A stretch of 64,000 nt of DNA from contig NZ_JAQQTE010000019.1 in the NCBI RefSeq assembly GCF_028561565.1, positions 20,586 through 84,585 on the forward strand. The letters are read 5' to 3'. This DNA is from Gilvibacter sediminis. GTDB lineage: Bacteria; Bacteroidota; Bacteroidia; Flavobacteriales; Flavobacteriaceae. Position 1 is the stretch's first letter. Each line of letters opens with the position of its first letter. Below the pieces are notes generated by a model. It made no database searches, had not been told where the DNA came from, and saw only the letters and a program-made list of their open reading frames with translations. The position numbers and the translations under genes are program-made. Positions 35,301 through 45,700 of the stretch are shown one piece after another.

Positions 35301-36587
35301 ATGACTGTTCTAAGTCTCAAAAATACGCTTTTATTCCTTCTGATTGTTATGTGTTCCTGCGGATCTAAATCGCAAGAAGCTGATGATTGCTGCCCAGAAC
35401 AAAATCCAAAGCCACAGATCACTCCAATCCCTGGAGCCAATCAAACAGAAGAATATTTACCACTACTACAAGGCAAACGTGTGGCTGTAGTTGCCAACCA
35501 AACGAGCGGCATCAATAACGGAAAAAAGGATCTGGAGTTCATGGCCACCACAGCTACTGGCGATACGTTAATGCGGGCAAGAATAGCACAGACCCATTTA
35601 GTGGACAGCTTACTTGCCAGAGGCATTAATATTGTAAAGGTATTTGCTCCGGAGCACGGTTTTAGAGGCCGAGCCGATGCCGGAGAAGCGGTTAAAGATG
35701 GGGTAGATACCAAAACCGGTTTGCCGCTCCTGTCCTTGCACGGCAAACACAGAAAACCAAAGCCAGAGCAATTGTCTGACGTGGACATCATTGTTTTTGA
35801 CATCCAAGATGTGGGCGTGCGATTTTACACCTACATCTCTACCATGAGTTTGGTCATGGAAGCTGCGGCGCAGGCGGGTGTTCCAGTAATTGTTTTGGAC
35901 CGACCCAACCCCAACGGTCATTATATTGACGGGCCTACCATGCTTAAAGAGCATACAGGCTTTTTAGGCATGCATACTGTCCCTTTGGTGTATGGAATGA
36001 CCATAGGCGAATACGCTTTGATGGTTAACGGAGAAGGCTGGTTAGAAGACGGAATCAAGGCAGATTTAACGGTAATTAAAAACACAGCATACAACCACCG
36101 TTCTAAATATAGGTTGCCGGTACGGCCCTCACCCAATTTACCGAACTATATCGCGGTTAATTTATATCCCAGTTTAGGACTTGCGGAAGGCACCAACCTC
36201 AACGCAGGGCGCGGAACCGAATATCAATTTCAGATCTTGGGATCGCCTTATTTACCGAAGGAGAAATACACCTATCAGTATACGCCACAACCCAATTTTG
36301 GATCTAAATACCCTAAACACCAAGGTACTGAATGTAACGGCTTCTTTTTGGGGCAGCAGCCTTATTTGAGCAAAGTAGATCTGCAATGGATCGTACAAGC
36401 ATATCGCGATCACACTAAAAAAGACGAATTCTTCAATACGGCCAATTTCACTACCCACGCGGGCACTCCCTTATTGCAACAGCAAATTCAGCAAGGCTTG
36501 AGCGCAGAAGAAATACGTGCCAGCTGGCAACCGGAGATTGAGGCTTTCAAAAAGATCCGTGCTAAATACTTGCTTTACGAGGAGTAG
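35301..36587 (+). CDS. namZ: DUF1343 exo-beta-N-acetylmuramidase, NamZ-like (GH171) lipoprotein
   Basis: 428 residues. Family members (B. subtilis and Tannerella forsythia NamZ) release terminal MurNAc from peptidoglycan fragments. Family blocks: VVANQTSGINN, APEHGFRGRADAGEAV, DIQDVGVRFYTYISTM, DRPNPNGHYIDGP, and NLYPSLGLAEGTNLNAGRGT. The N-terminus is hydrophobic and ends in Cys (LLIVMCSCGS), suggesting a lipoprotein. ATG at 35301 is used because the longer upstream frame overlaps the divergent permease and precedes the signal. The 3' end overlaps the convergent YkgJ gene by 13 bp. Confidence 0.88.
   Translation: MTVLSLKNTLLFLLIVMCSCGSKSQEADDCCPEQNPKPQITPIPGANQTEEYLPLLQGKRVAVVANQTSGINNGKKDLEFMATTATGDTLMRARIAQTHLVDSLLARGINIVKVFAPEHGFRGRADAGEAVKDGVDTKTGLPLLSLHGKHRKPKPEQLSDVDIIVFDIQDVGVRFYTYISTMSLVMEAAAQAGVPVIVLDRPNPNGHYIDGPTMLKEHTGFLGMHTVPLVYGMTIGEYALMVNGEGWLEDGIKADLTVIKNTAYNHRSKYRLPVRPSPNLPNYIAVNLYPSLGLAEGTNLNAGRGTEYQFQILGSPYLPKEKYTYQYTPQPNFGSKYPKHQGTECNGFFLGQQPYLSKVDLQWIVQAYRDHTKKDEFFNTANFTTHAGTPLLQQQIQQGLSAEEIRASWQPEIEAFKKIRAKYLLYEE
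35318..35325 (-). promoter_or_regulatory. Putative promoter of the LolC/E-type gene inside NamZ codons
   Basis: TATTTTTG on the minus strand (TAnnTTTG), 26 bp before the GTG start, overlapping codons 6-9 of the divergent gene. Needed because only 9 bp separate the two starts. Confidence 0.45.
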
Positions 36588-37078
36588 TTGTGCAAGCGTT
36601 TTTTCATTTCCTCAACTATGTTGTAAGCCGCTGGGCAAATGGCCACATTCTTTAAAGTTAAGTTGGAGATCTGCTGAAACTTTTTGCGATCTGTATGCGG
36701 AAACTCTCTACAGGCCTTAGGACGATGGTCGTAAACGCTGCAGTAGTTATCGGCTCCTAAAAAAGGACAGGGCACGGACTGCAAAACATAGTCGTTGTCT
36801 TCATCGATCCGCAAATAGGTCTCAATGAATTGTTGCTGCTTCATTTTAAACAATTTGGCCAAACGTTCAATGTCTTTATCGGTAAACAAAGGCCCCGTAG
36901 TCTTGCAACAATTGGCACACTCCAAACAATCGGTTCGCGTAAATTCATCGGCATGCAGCTCCTGCATTAGACTGTCCAACTGCTTGGGCGGACGCTTTTT
37001 GAGCTTGGCGAAGAATTTCTTGTTCGCTTTATGGTTAACTTTGGCTTTTTCTGCCAGCTGTTCGAGCTGCTTATTCAT
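36575..37078 (-). CDS. YkgJ-family cysteine-cluster protein
   Basis: 167 residues with the YkgJ/UPF0153 cysteine pattern: CLECANCC, then CPFL, then CSVYDHRPKACREFP and a late CPAA; the cysteines likely bind zinc or an Fe-S cluster. Basic N-terminal third. Function unknown. It starts 11 bp from the divergent methyltransferase and overlaps namZ at its 3' end by 13 bp, so its control elements must lie in neighbouring genes. Confidence 0.85.
   Translation of the reverse strand: MNKQLEQLAEKAKVNHKANKKFFAKLKKRPPKQLDSLMQELHADEFTRTDCLECANCCKTTGPLFTDKDIERLAKLFKMKQQQFIETYLRIDEDNDYVLQSVPCPFLGADNYCSVYDHRPKACREFPHTDRKKFQQISNLTLKNVAICPAAYNIVEEMKKRLHNYSS
37036..37043 (+). promoter_or_regulatory. Putative methyltransferase promoter inside the YkgJ gene
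   Basis: TAACTTTG followed by GC on the plus strand (TAnnTTTG), 46 bp before the ATG at 37090, within the first codons of the divergent YkgJ gene. No well-spaced -33 element. Confidence 0.4.
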
Positions 37079-37089
37079 AATTTCTACGG

Positions 37090-37803
37090 ATGCGTGTAAC
37101 CGACCTCATGGGCCAGGCCATAAAAGACCACTTTGCGGGTAAAGATACAGAAGACCTCTGGAACGAGACCTCCATAAGTGAAAAGGATGTTTTGCCCTTA
37201 GAGCATTTGTTCCGTGATTTTGATGATATGCCTCTTCTTGAGCAAAAGGCCTTGGAACTGGCACGCGGTAAAATTTTAGACGTTGGCTGCGGAGCTGGCT
37301 CGCACAGTTTATATCTGCAAAAGAAAGGTCATAATGTCACCGCTTTAGACATAAGCGCAGACAATATTGAAGTGGCCCAAGCCCGCGGCGTAAAACAAAC
37401 ACGCTGTGAATCCATCTACGATTTAGAACACGAAAAGTTCGATACCTTATTATTGCTGATGAACGGCACTGGACTCTTTGGACGCTTGGATCAGACTAAA
37501 AAAGCGCTGGAACATTTAGGCTCCTTATTAGCCCGCAACGGACAGATTCTCGTTGATTCTAGTGACCTGCAATACATGTATGATTATGACGAAGCAGGGG
37601 TTTTGCAAGTTCCGGAGTACTTAAAATATTACGGAGAACTGGAATGCGTTTTACACTATAAAGGACAACAGTCTGAGCCTTATTACTGGCTTTATTTAGA
37701 CCCTGAGACCTTTGGCATTCTGGCCCAATTGGCAGGACTGCATTTTGAACTGATTGAAGAGGGAGAAAACTTTGATTACCTAGCCCGACTTACTGCTGTT
37801 TAG
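37090..37803 (+). CDS. Class I SAM-dependent methyltransferase
   Basis: 237 residues with SAM motif I ILDVGCGAGSHSLYL (62-76), motif II ALDIS, and a LLLLMNGTGLFG segment at motif IV. Substrate unknown. Divergent from the YkgJ gene with an 11-bp gap, and overlapping the next convergent gene by 14 bp at the 3' end. Confidence 0.88.
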   Translation: MRVTDLMGQAIKDHFAGKDTEDLWNETSISEKDVLPLEHLFRDFDDMPLLEQKALELARGKILDVGCGAGSHSLYLQKKGHNVTALDISADNIEVAQARGVKQTRCESIYDLEHEKFDTLLLLMNGTGLFGRLDQTKKALEHLGSLLARNGQILVDSSDLQYMYDYDEAGVLQVPEYLKYYGELECVLHYKGQQSEPYYWLYLDPETFGILAQLAGLHFELIEEGENFDYLARLTAV

Positions 37804-38293
37804 GCGTAAAACCCATCGTTTTTAATTCCTCTAAAGTAGCGATATAAAGATCACGGCTCCACGATTCGGAAGCGGCAGAGATGTTCTGAATCAAGCTTTG
37901 TTGCACCGCAATCAATTTTTGCCCAGTAGCGGAATTCAGAAAAGTACTTTGATTGGCCTGCTGCGCCTCAGGTGAGCTGCTGTAGTGTGTATAGAGGTTT
38001 TGAATGTCTGTCTCTTCAAAATAACTTCGATAAACAGAAGCCAACATATTTAAAATACCGTCCACTTGTTCTTCTTTTTGTTCTTCCAGTTTTGACCAGT
38101 GGGACTCGGGTACTCCTTGTCCATTAAATTGAGATTTGATCAAAGTGATCATTTGGTCATAGGCACCCTCATATTGCTTTTGGGTTCCATTGATTTTTAA
38201 GTAATTCACGGTTTGTTTTTGGACTGAATCGGTCTGAGCCAGACTCGAAAAACAAAAACTACAAACCAACGTTATAAAAAGAACAGCTCTCAT
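37790..38293 (-). CDS. Secreted DUF2059-like protein
   Basis: 167 residues with signal peptide (AVLFITLVCSFCFSSLAQ). The pattern of a helical protein with YEGAYDQMITLIKSQF and IQNLYTHYSSSPEAQQ and a segment FLNSATGQKL fits DUF2059, a periplasmic helical family of unknown role. Single gene, convergent with the methyltransferase (14-bp overlap). Confidence 0.75.
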   Translation of the reverse strand: MRAVLFITLVCSFCFSSLAQTDSVQKQTVNYLKINGTQKQYEGAYDQMITLIKSQFNGQGVPESHWSKLEEQKEEQVDGILNMLASVYRSYFEETDIQNLYTHYSSSPEAQQANQSTFLNSATGQKLIAVQQSLIQNISAASESWSRDLYIATLEELKTMGFTPKQQ

Positions 38294-38478
38294 AAGATTA
38301 AAAAAATGCTTTAATTTTGTGCAAAGTACAGATTCACGCTATGAAATGAGCACGAATACATTTAATTGCCAGAATAACTTCAGTTTCAATTAAATTTTTT
38401 GTGCGAAAGCAAAGCGGTTGATCAATGCAAATATTTTTTATTTGATTCATTGACCGCACAAAGAAAAATATTAAATCG

Positions 38479-39267
38479 ATGAAATTATTTAGATACCTGC
38501 CTTATTTACTCCTAATGTCTTTTATTGTCCTTTCATCCTGTAAAAGTGACGATTCCTCGGGAGGTGATGATACTGAAGAACCCAACCCGAATGCAGGCAA
38601 CCTATTAAGTGTAGGTGACTCTGCTGCAGACCTGTTAGGAGGAACTGAATTTGATGCGATCAATATTGAATTGGTCTTTGTGGAAAACTTCAATCCTCGC
38701 GCAGCGACCGTAGATAATTTGCGCATCTTTTTAGAAGAACGACTCAATAAGCCTGGAGGCATTACCATCACGGAACGCTCTATTGACCCCATTGGGATGC
38801 AACCATTCAGTACTGCTGAGATCGCAGAAATTGAAGATCAGGTGAGAACTGTCTACAACCAAGGCAGTACACTCGGGGTATTTATTTTCTTTACTGACGG
38901 GGCCAACATCAATGACACTCAATTCAGCAAAACATTAGGAACTGCTTACCGTAATACGTCCTTAGTGATCTATGAAGAGACCATTCGTGAATTCAGTGAT
39001 GAAGCTGGTGAGCCTGGACGTGTCGCTTTGGAAAGCACCACCTTAAATCACGAATTTGCGCATTTGTTGGGCTTAGTGAATTTAGGCACACCTTTGACCT
39101 CAGACCACGAAGATCCTATCAACACCCGTCACTGTGTGGTGGAGGACTGTTTGATGTTCTTCCAAACAGAGATTCAAGGAGGCGTATTTAAAATGAAGAG
39201 TTTAGACGCCATTACGCCTTTAGATCCGCTTTGTATTGCAGACCTTCAAGCTAACGGCGGACTGTAA
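38479..39267 (+). CDS. Zinc metalloprotease-like lipoprotein
   Basis: 262 residues with lipoprotein signal (SFIVLSSC, Cys21) and Asp/Gly/Glu-rich linker. Zinc motif HEFAHLLGLVN (191-201): His191, Glu192 and His195 fit HExxH, and Gly198 fits the metzincin pattern, but the expected third ligand His is Asn201. A later HCVVEDCLMFF has the Cys/His and Met-turn layout of an annotated Flavobacteriia metalloprotease family, so His210 or His218 may supply the third ligand. Outer-membrane lipoprotein likely; substrate unknown. Stops 6 bp before the convergent amidohydrolase. Confidence 0.8.
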   Translation: MKLFRYLPYLLLMSFIVLSSCKSDDSSGGDDTEEPNPNAGNLLSVGDSAADLLGGTEFDAINIELVFVENFNPRAATVDNLRIFLEERLNKPGGITITERSIDPIGMQPFSTAEIAEIEDQVRTVYNQGSTLGVFIFFTDGANINDTQFSKTLGTAYRNTSLVIYEETIREFSDEAGEPGRVALESTTLNHEFAHLLGLVNLGTPLTSDHEDPINTRHCVVEDCLMFFQTEIQGGVFKMKSLDAITPLDPLCIADLQANGGL

Positions 39268-39273
39268 TCGCCC

Positions 39274-40911
39274 TTATTTTTTCTCGTAAACCAATTCCCC
39301 GTTGATGTAGGTGCGTAAGGCCTCTACATTTGGGATCTCAGCGTCTTCAATAGTCATGATGTCTGCGGATAGCACCGTGAAATCGGCAAGTTTCCCGACT
39401 TCAATACTTCCTTTCTCTTCTTCCTCAAAATTGGAATAAGCGGCCCAAATGGTCATTCCTTTTAGGGCTTCTTCCCTGCTGAGTTTTTGCTCCGGCAAGA
39501 ATCCACCATCGGGATATCCTGCGGTATCTTGACGGGCAACGGCAGCGTAGAAAGTCAACATGGGGTTGACTTGTTCTACTGGAAAATCAGTTCCTAAAGC
39601 GACCAATCCCGCTTTATCCAATAAGGTCTTAAAAGAATAAGCCCCTTGAATACGATCTGGCCCTACCCGATCTTCTGCCCAATACATATCACTGGTGGCA
39701 TGTGTGGGTTGTACCGATGGAATAATATTCTTGGAGAAATAATCAAAGTCAGCAATGCTAACAACTTGTGCATGCTCTACCTTCCAACGAGCATCGGTTT
39801 GATCTTTTAGGACGTTTGAGTAAGCGCGTAAAACGGCAATATTCGCAGAATCTCCAATAGCGTGCGTATTCATTTGGTAGCCTGCGCCATGAATGCGCTT
39901 GGCCAAAGCCATAAGGTCTTCCTCTGTGGTGATCATGGCTCCGTAGTGTCCATCTTGATCGGAATATGGCGCGCGCATGGCAGCACCACGCGAACCTAAA
40001 GCCCCATCACCATATACTTTTACCGAACGCACATTGAGACGGTCCGTCTTAATGATTCCGTTATTCAAATAATGATCTAAATTCTCTGGAGCATTAGAGA
40101 CCATGGCATAGAGACGTAATTTCATCGCACCCGCTTGTTGCAACGAATCGATCATCTCAATTACATATCGATCCAAACCAGCGTCATTGACTGTAGTAAG
40201 TCCGTAGGACAAACAAAAATCTTCTGCATCTTTCAAAGACTTGATATAAAAATTAGCATTCTTCTCCGGGCGCACAGCATCTACCAAACGCATGGGCGCA
40301 TCGACAAGGATTCCACTGGGAGCTCCGTTCTTAAGGATAACTTCTCCTCCAGGCATTTTGGTGTCGGCAGTGATTCCCGCCATTTCCAAGGCCTTGGAAT
40401 TCACCCAAAGAGCGTGCCCGTCAATACGTCTTAAAGCGACAGGAACATCAGGAAACACATCATCTAAGAGCTCCTTGGTTGGAAATTCTTTGACCTCCCA
40501 ATCGTTTTGGTCCCAACCGCGTCCGCTTAGAAAAATAGGTTGATTGTCCTTCTGAAAGGCTTTGACGCGAGCAATCACATCGGTGGCACTAGTTGTACCC
40601 ACCAAATCCACTTCTTGCATCCCCACCCCTAAATTAAGCAGGTGCGCATGCGCATCAATAAGCCCAGGAACTATGGTCTTTCCTTCTGCGTTGTATACGT
40701 TTTCACTTTCAAATTCAGCCGTGATATCGTAATCGGCTCCTACGCCAAGAATGACGCCGCCTTCTCCCACCGCAAAAGCATTAGCTGTGCGGAATTGGTC
40801 ATCTACAGTATAAATATTGGCGTTAGTAACAATAAGCTCCGCAGAGATCTTTTCAGGTTCGGTCTTACAAGAGATCATACTGCATACAAGCAAGAGGGAT
40901 AGAATTCGCAT
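39274..40911 (-). CDS. YtcJ-like amidohydrolase lipoprotein
   Basis: 545 residues, amidohydrolase 3 family: metal-binding DAHAHLLNLG near the N-terminus, HAIGDSANIAVLRAY, and VEHAQVV, with a C-terminal LADFTVLSADI. The N-terminus LLLVCSMISCKTE looks like a lipoprotein signal (Cys15). ATG at 40909-40911 places the start at the signal; a longer frame to 40959 adds a non-signal stretch. Substrate unknown; YtcJ relatives act on N-acylated or imide compounds. Confidence 0.87.
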   Translation of the reverse strand: MRILSLLLVCSMISCKTEPEKISAELIVTNANIYTVDDQFRTANAFAVGEGGVILGVGADYDITAEFESENVYNAEGKTIVPGLIDAHAHLLNLGVGMQEVDLVGTTSATDVIARVKAFQKDNQPIFLSGRGWDQNDWEVKEFPTKELLDDVFPDVPVALRRIDGHALWVNSKALEMAGITADTKMPGGEVILKNGAPSGILVDAPMRLVDAVRPEKNANFYIKSLKDAEDFCLSYGLTTVNDAGLDRYVIEMIDSLQQAGAMKLRLYAMVSNAPENLDHYLNNGIIKTDRLNVRSVKVYGDGALGSRGAAMRAPYSDQDGHYGAMITTEEDLMALAKRIHGAGYQMNTHAIGDSANIAVLRAYSNVLKDQTDARWKVEHAQVVSIADFDYFSKNIIPSVQPTHATSDMYWAEDRVGPDRIQGAYSFKTLLDKAGLVALGTDFPVEQVNPMLTFYAAVARQDTAGYPDGGFLPEQKLSREEALKGMTIWAAYSNFEEEEKGSIEVGKLADFTVLSADIMTIEDAEIPNVEALRTYINGELVYEKK

Positions 40912-40986
40912 GGTTGGATATTTTGCATAAAAATACAACAATACCCACGAATCTGTCAATGCCTTTCTAGGATCAAGTCCGCAGTA

Positions 40987-42729
40987 CTACCAATTAAATT
41001 TATAGGTAGCTCCTGCGAGCACTTGCAGTCCCTGAACCGGGAAGTTATACCATTTCTGATAGTTGGTTCCCACCAAATTGTTTCCTCGTACAAAGATGGA
41101 CACGCGTTCGTTGATGCGGTAAGTTCCGTAAAGATTGGCATCAAAATAATTATCCAAAGTGACCACCACAGGAAGCGTGTTGGTAAAGGTATCTGAGAAT
41201 ACGTCTTGGCGTTCCCCAACAAAGAAGAGGCTCGCTCCCGCAAAGAACTTATCACTGAACTGAATGTCCACAGAGGCGTTGGCCGTGAATTCCGGTAAGT
41301 TCCACGGATTGCTGCCTGTGAGCTCTCCGGTATAGCCAAAGTAGTTTCCACTTACTCCAAAGGTGGCTTTCTCGGTTAAAGCAATTTTGAGCTCACCAAA
41401 GAAATTGAGCGTTTCCACATTATCATAGACCACTTGGAACGAATTGCCAAACTCATAGCCCTCAAAACCTGCACTTGCACCTTTATACGGATTAGACAAG
41501 AACAAAGGCTTGTTGTTTTCATTGCTGTATCCACCGCGAAGGTTGTAACTCACGTTACCCGCAAATTTACCCTTGATCCCTAGATAGGCATCGTAGAGTT
41601 GATCTGTTGGGGCGATCATCAAGGTCGGTGACACAAAAGGATTGGTCTCTTTAAAGTCGTAATAAGAATTCTGATTGAGATCTCCTTCTATTCCTCCGTA
41701 GGCAATCACCGTATCGTCCAAAAGTCTGTAAGACGCACGTACACGGGGATACACAAAAATGTCCGTATCGCTATTCTCAATGTCCTGGCCCATATAAACA
41801 GCAGCTCCTAAAAAGAGCGTCAAGTCATCATTGAGAATCTCAAGTGCCGGACTGACTCCTAAATTCAAGAATCCGTAGTCAATGGGTTGGTCGTCAAAAT
41901 AACCGCGTTCAAAACTTCCAGAAACAAAGTCCAGATCCACATCTACCAAAAAGCGGTAGTCTGTGATTGGGAGCTCAATCTGTGGCGTTAAAATGGCTCG
42001 GATCTCATTAGACCCAAACTTGTCAGACAAGAAACCTATGGTTCCACGGCCCGACTTGAAATACGAATCTTCCAAAGTCAATCCTCCACTTAAAAAAGCA
42101 CTGAAATAAGTTTGAGTAGGATCTATACCGTTCACTACATCATCTGGGAAAGAAAGGTCTTGATTAATCCCATACCAATTGTAAAGTTGATGGGTAACAT
42201 CTAAATTGATATCGTAACCCAGATCTCTTTGAAAAGAGGTGTATGATAGCGCGAGGTCTGTATCTAGAAAGCTAGCATCTAAAGGAATATCCTCAATATC
42301 TCCTTGAGCCGAATTGTGTTGCAAAAAGAGTCCGAAGTTATCCGTTCGGCTCAACTGCCAACTCGAGTAAAATTCTGCCAAAGCCGTGGTATAACTCCCC
42401 AAACCTAGGGTAGCGTAATTGTCATACAAAGCCGCACGTTCCACCTTTTCAACGCCTACAGCGGTTCCTTTCGCTGGTGTAAAGGTAGAAGCCACAGGCA
42501 CTGAATAGATCCCGTAGGTCACGTCTTGCTTTTGACTTGTAATGGAATCGTTGATCTCTGGAGTCTGTTTTATTTTAAAAGCGTCAGATAGACTCGGACT
42601 ATACGGACGAACCACGTTGACCACCTCGGTATCGAGGGTTTGCTCGTCATCGTCATCTTGCCCGTAGGCAGTATAGGTCCCTAATAGGAGTAGAACACTG
42701 AGCGCAATCAGTCTGTTAAAAAAGTTCAT
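40987..42729 (-). CDS. Outer-membrane beta-barrel protein (TonB-dependent-receptor-like)
   Basis: 580 residues with signal peptide (ALSVLLLLGTYTAYGQ) and many alternating amphipathic strands ending in an aromatic C-terminus (YKFNW), typical of a barrel. No clear plug domain or TonB box, so it is a truncated or plugless receptor-like barrel. Its start lies 21 bp after the stop of the 1,006-residue TPR protein, so the two are probably one operon and may act as a unit; TPR/barrel pairs of this kind are widespread in Flavobacteriia. Confidence 0.83.
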   Translation of the reverse strand: MNFFNRLIALSVLLLLGTYTAYGQDDDDEQTLDTEVVNVVRPYSPSLSDAFKIKQTPEINDSITSQKQDVTYGIYSVPVASTFTPAKGTAVGVEKVERAALYDNYATLGLGSYTTALAEFYSSWQLSRTDNFGLFLQHNSAQGDIEDIPLDASFLDTDLALSYTSFQRDLGYDINLDVTHQLYNWYGINQDLSFPDDVVNGIDPTQTYFSAFLSGGLTLEDSYFKSGRGTIGFLSDKFGSNEIRAILTPQIELPITDYRFLVDVDLDFVSGSFERGYFDDQPIDYGFLNLGVSPALEILNDDLTLFLGAAVYMGQDIENSDTDIFVYPRVRASYRLLDDTVIAYGGIEGDLNQNSYYDFKETNPFVSPTLMIAPTDQLYDAYLGIKGKFAGNVSYNLRGGYSNENNKPLFLSNPYKGASAGFEGYEFGNSFQVVYDNVETLNFFGELKIALTEKATFGVSGNYFGYTGELTGSNPWNLPEFTANASVDIQFSDKFFAGASLFFVGERQDVFSDTFTNTLPVVVTLDNYFDANLYGTYRINERVSIFVRGNNLVGTNYQKWYNFPVQGLQVLAGATYKFNW

Positions 42730-42750
42730 TAGAAATAGATTGATGATGAA

Positions 42751-45700
42751 TTAATTGGTGCCTCCCGTTTCTACAGAAGCGTTGGTTTTGGCCTGAGCTG
42801 CTTTTATGGTTGCCAGTTCTGCTTCGGCCTCGCTGACTACTTCTGGATAATCGGCAAAATTGCTGATCACACTTTCCAAAATATAAGTGGCTTGATAAGC
42901 GTCTTCCAAAGCAAAGAAATTCTTGGCCATAATCACCAAGCCTTTGGCACCAAATTCTTTGTAGCCAGAATAATCCTTGGCCAGAGTTTGCACCGTTTGA
43001 TTGGAGGCAGCGTACTCCCCATCTGCATTTTGGAAGTATGCTTTGTAATAAAGTGACTCAGCCTTGAGCGATCCTGTGGCAATTTTATTAACCTCATTAT
43101 AGGCGGATTTAGCCTTATCCATATCTCCCGTTTGCCAAGCAGAACGCGCAATGATGATCTGCGCATCACTTTTCACTTTGGTGTCGATCTTGGGATTGTC
43201 CAATACCTTGTCTGCATAGGTCACTGCCTGCTCATAGCGATCCAATTCATAACTGGATTTCATAATATTAGACTGCGCAAAGATGATGTTCTCTGGGAAG
43301 TCAGCTACTTGCTCCAACTGTTCCAAGAGTCCAATGGCTTGTGCGTAATCTTCAGCTTCCAAATACACCTGAGACAGTCTTGAAAGCGCTTGCTCGGTAT
43401 ACTCGCTGCGCGCTTGTTCCACCACATAAGTGTAATGCGGAATGGTCTCTGTATATTCTTGTTCTCCGTAGTACAATTGCCCCAAATAGAAATTGGCCTG
43501 TAGCGCATGACGTCCGTTCGGGAAGTCTTCCACGTAAGTTTTGAATCGGGTGATCGCCTGGCGCTTATTATTGGCCAAAAACGATTGTTCTGCGGCTTTG
43601 TAGGTAGCGTCGTCCAATTCAGAATCAGCAACCTCAACAAAATCCAAAGAAGAAACCCATGAACCGTATTCATCCACACGACCTTGATCAATATAGATCA
43701 GCTTGGCAGAAGACACAGCCTGTAAAGCTTCTGGTGTTCCTGGATAATCAGCCACTACAGCTCTAAAAATAGTTAAGGCCTCATCAGATTTATTGTCGTT
43801 ATCCAAGAGTAAGGCCTTTTTCAAAAGCGCTCGTGGCACATAACTGCTTTGCGGCACGTCCTGCACCAACTGATCATAGGTTCGCATAGCTTCTGGAATG
43901 TTGTCAATACTCACGTAGGTATTGCCCAGTTCATAAAGCGCGTCATCTTTGTATGCGGAACGCGGATACTTGCTCGCAAAATTCTTTAGACCTTCTATTT
44001 TCTGCGGATTGCGATCTACAAAACCGTAGGAAATCGCCTTTTGAAATTCTGCATAGTCCGTGGACGGCACTCCGCCTTCAATGGCCATATTATAATGCTC
44101 CATGGCTGGCCAGTATTTACTGGTCACAAAATAGCTGTCCCCCAAACGCAAGAGTGCATCGTTTTTAAGGTCAAGATCGGCTGTTGAAGCGGAAAAGCTT
44201 TTAAAGTCCTCAATGGCGCTATCGTATTCCTTCAACTTAAAATGCACATAGCCTTTGTGATATTTGAAATCACGCCATTCTGGGGTTGCAGCACTACCGT
44301 TCAATTGACTAAACTGTCTGTAGCCTACTAAGGCATCGGCATAATTGCTGAGTTCATAGTCACACTGCGCCTTCCAATAGGTGGCTCTGGCCGTAAAGGC
44401 CGCGTCCAGTTTTTGCGTTAAGGAGCGATCCAAATAGCCTTCTGCATCTGCGTATTCGTTGTCTAAGATCAATTCAATCCCACGATAAAAAGCTACTTTT
44501 TGAAAAGCCGCCTTTGAGGCTGGATCCTTTTCACGCTCCAAGAGATTCAAAGCTTCTTCATAATTCTTAGAGGTGATATAGGAATCAATGAGTAGGGTTT
44601 GCAATTCGGCATTGGCCTCTGAATCTGGGTAAGTTTCTATATAACTCGCCAATACCTGCGGCACGCTGGTATACGGATTCCCGATCTCATAACTCAACTT
44701 GGCATAATTGAGCCAAGCATCTTGTTGGATCTCCGCAGAGAAGTCCATCTCTGAAGCATTCTTAAAAGCATTGAGTGCCTCTTGTTTTTTGTTTAATTTG
44801 AGGTAAGATTCGGCCAAGTGATAAAAGGCATTCTGTGCAACGGAATTACGGCCGTCCACAATTTTATTGAACTCCGCAATAGCCTCCGCGTATTGGCCTT
44901 GTTTGTAATAGGCATATCCCAACTGATAGTAATCGGTATTGTTCCATTTGCCCCTGCGGCCTTTGAATTCTTGTAGATAAGGTATGGCTTCAGCGTATTT
45001 CTCTTGATTGAAATAACTCTCACCAATGATTTTGGCCAGCTCTGAACGCTCCTTTGGTGCTGCGGAATCGTACTGTTCTTTCCCAAGGTCGATCGCCTTT
45101 TGAAAATTTCCGAGCTTAAAATTCATGTCTGCCTGATAGTACGACAGCTCTTCATTATAGGCCGGATTGTCTCCAACTTGGTCAAAATAATCGTTGGCCT
45201 CCTCATAGGCATCGTTCTCATAGGCGATGAATCCGAGGTAATACTTTGCTTGAGAACCGTAGTTCTTAGAATCCGCCACCCGATTGAGATAGGTCTTGGC
45301 CTCATCCCAATTCTTGCTTTTAAAATAGGCGTAACCATTGTTGAAATAAAAGCGTTCCAGGTCAGAACGGTTCAGACGGGTATCATCTACCTTGTCGTAC
45401 CACTTTCTGGCATAGGAATATTTGCCGTTCTCAAAATAATACTCCGCCACATCGATATAGGCAGAATTTCTGCGGACGCTAGTTGGATAATCCGCCACAA
45501 AGGCTTCCATCATCGCATCCGCGCCCTGTTGGTTGAGGCGTACTGCGCAGTTGGCAGCATAATAAGCACATTCACTTTTTAGACCATCGTCTTCGGCTTC
45601 ACGACCAATGCGTTGAAACAAAGGCTGTGCGGCTAAATACTGACCGTTATTGTAGAGGGCAACTGCTTTTTTAAAGGTGACATCGTCACTGGTGTAGACT

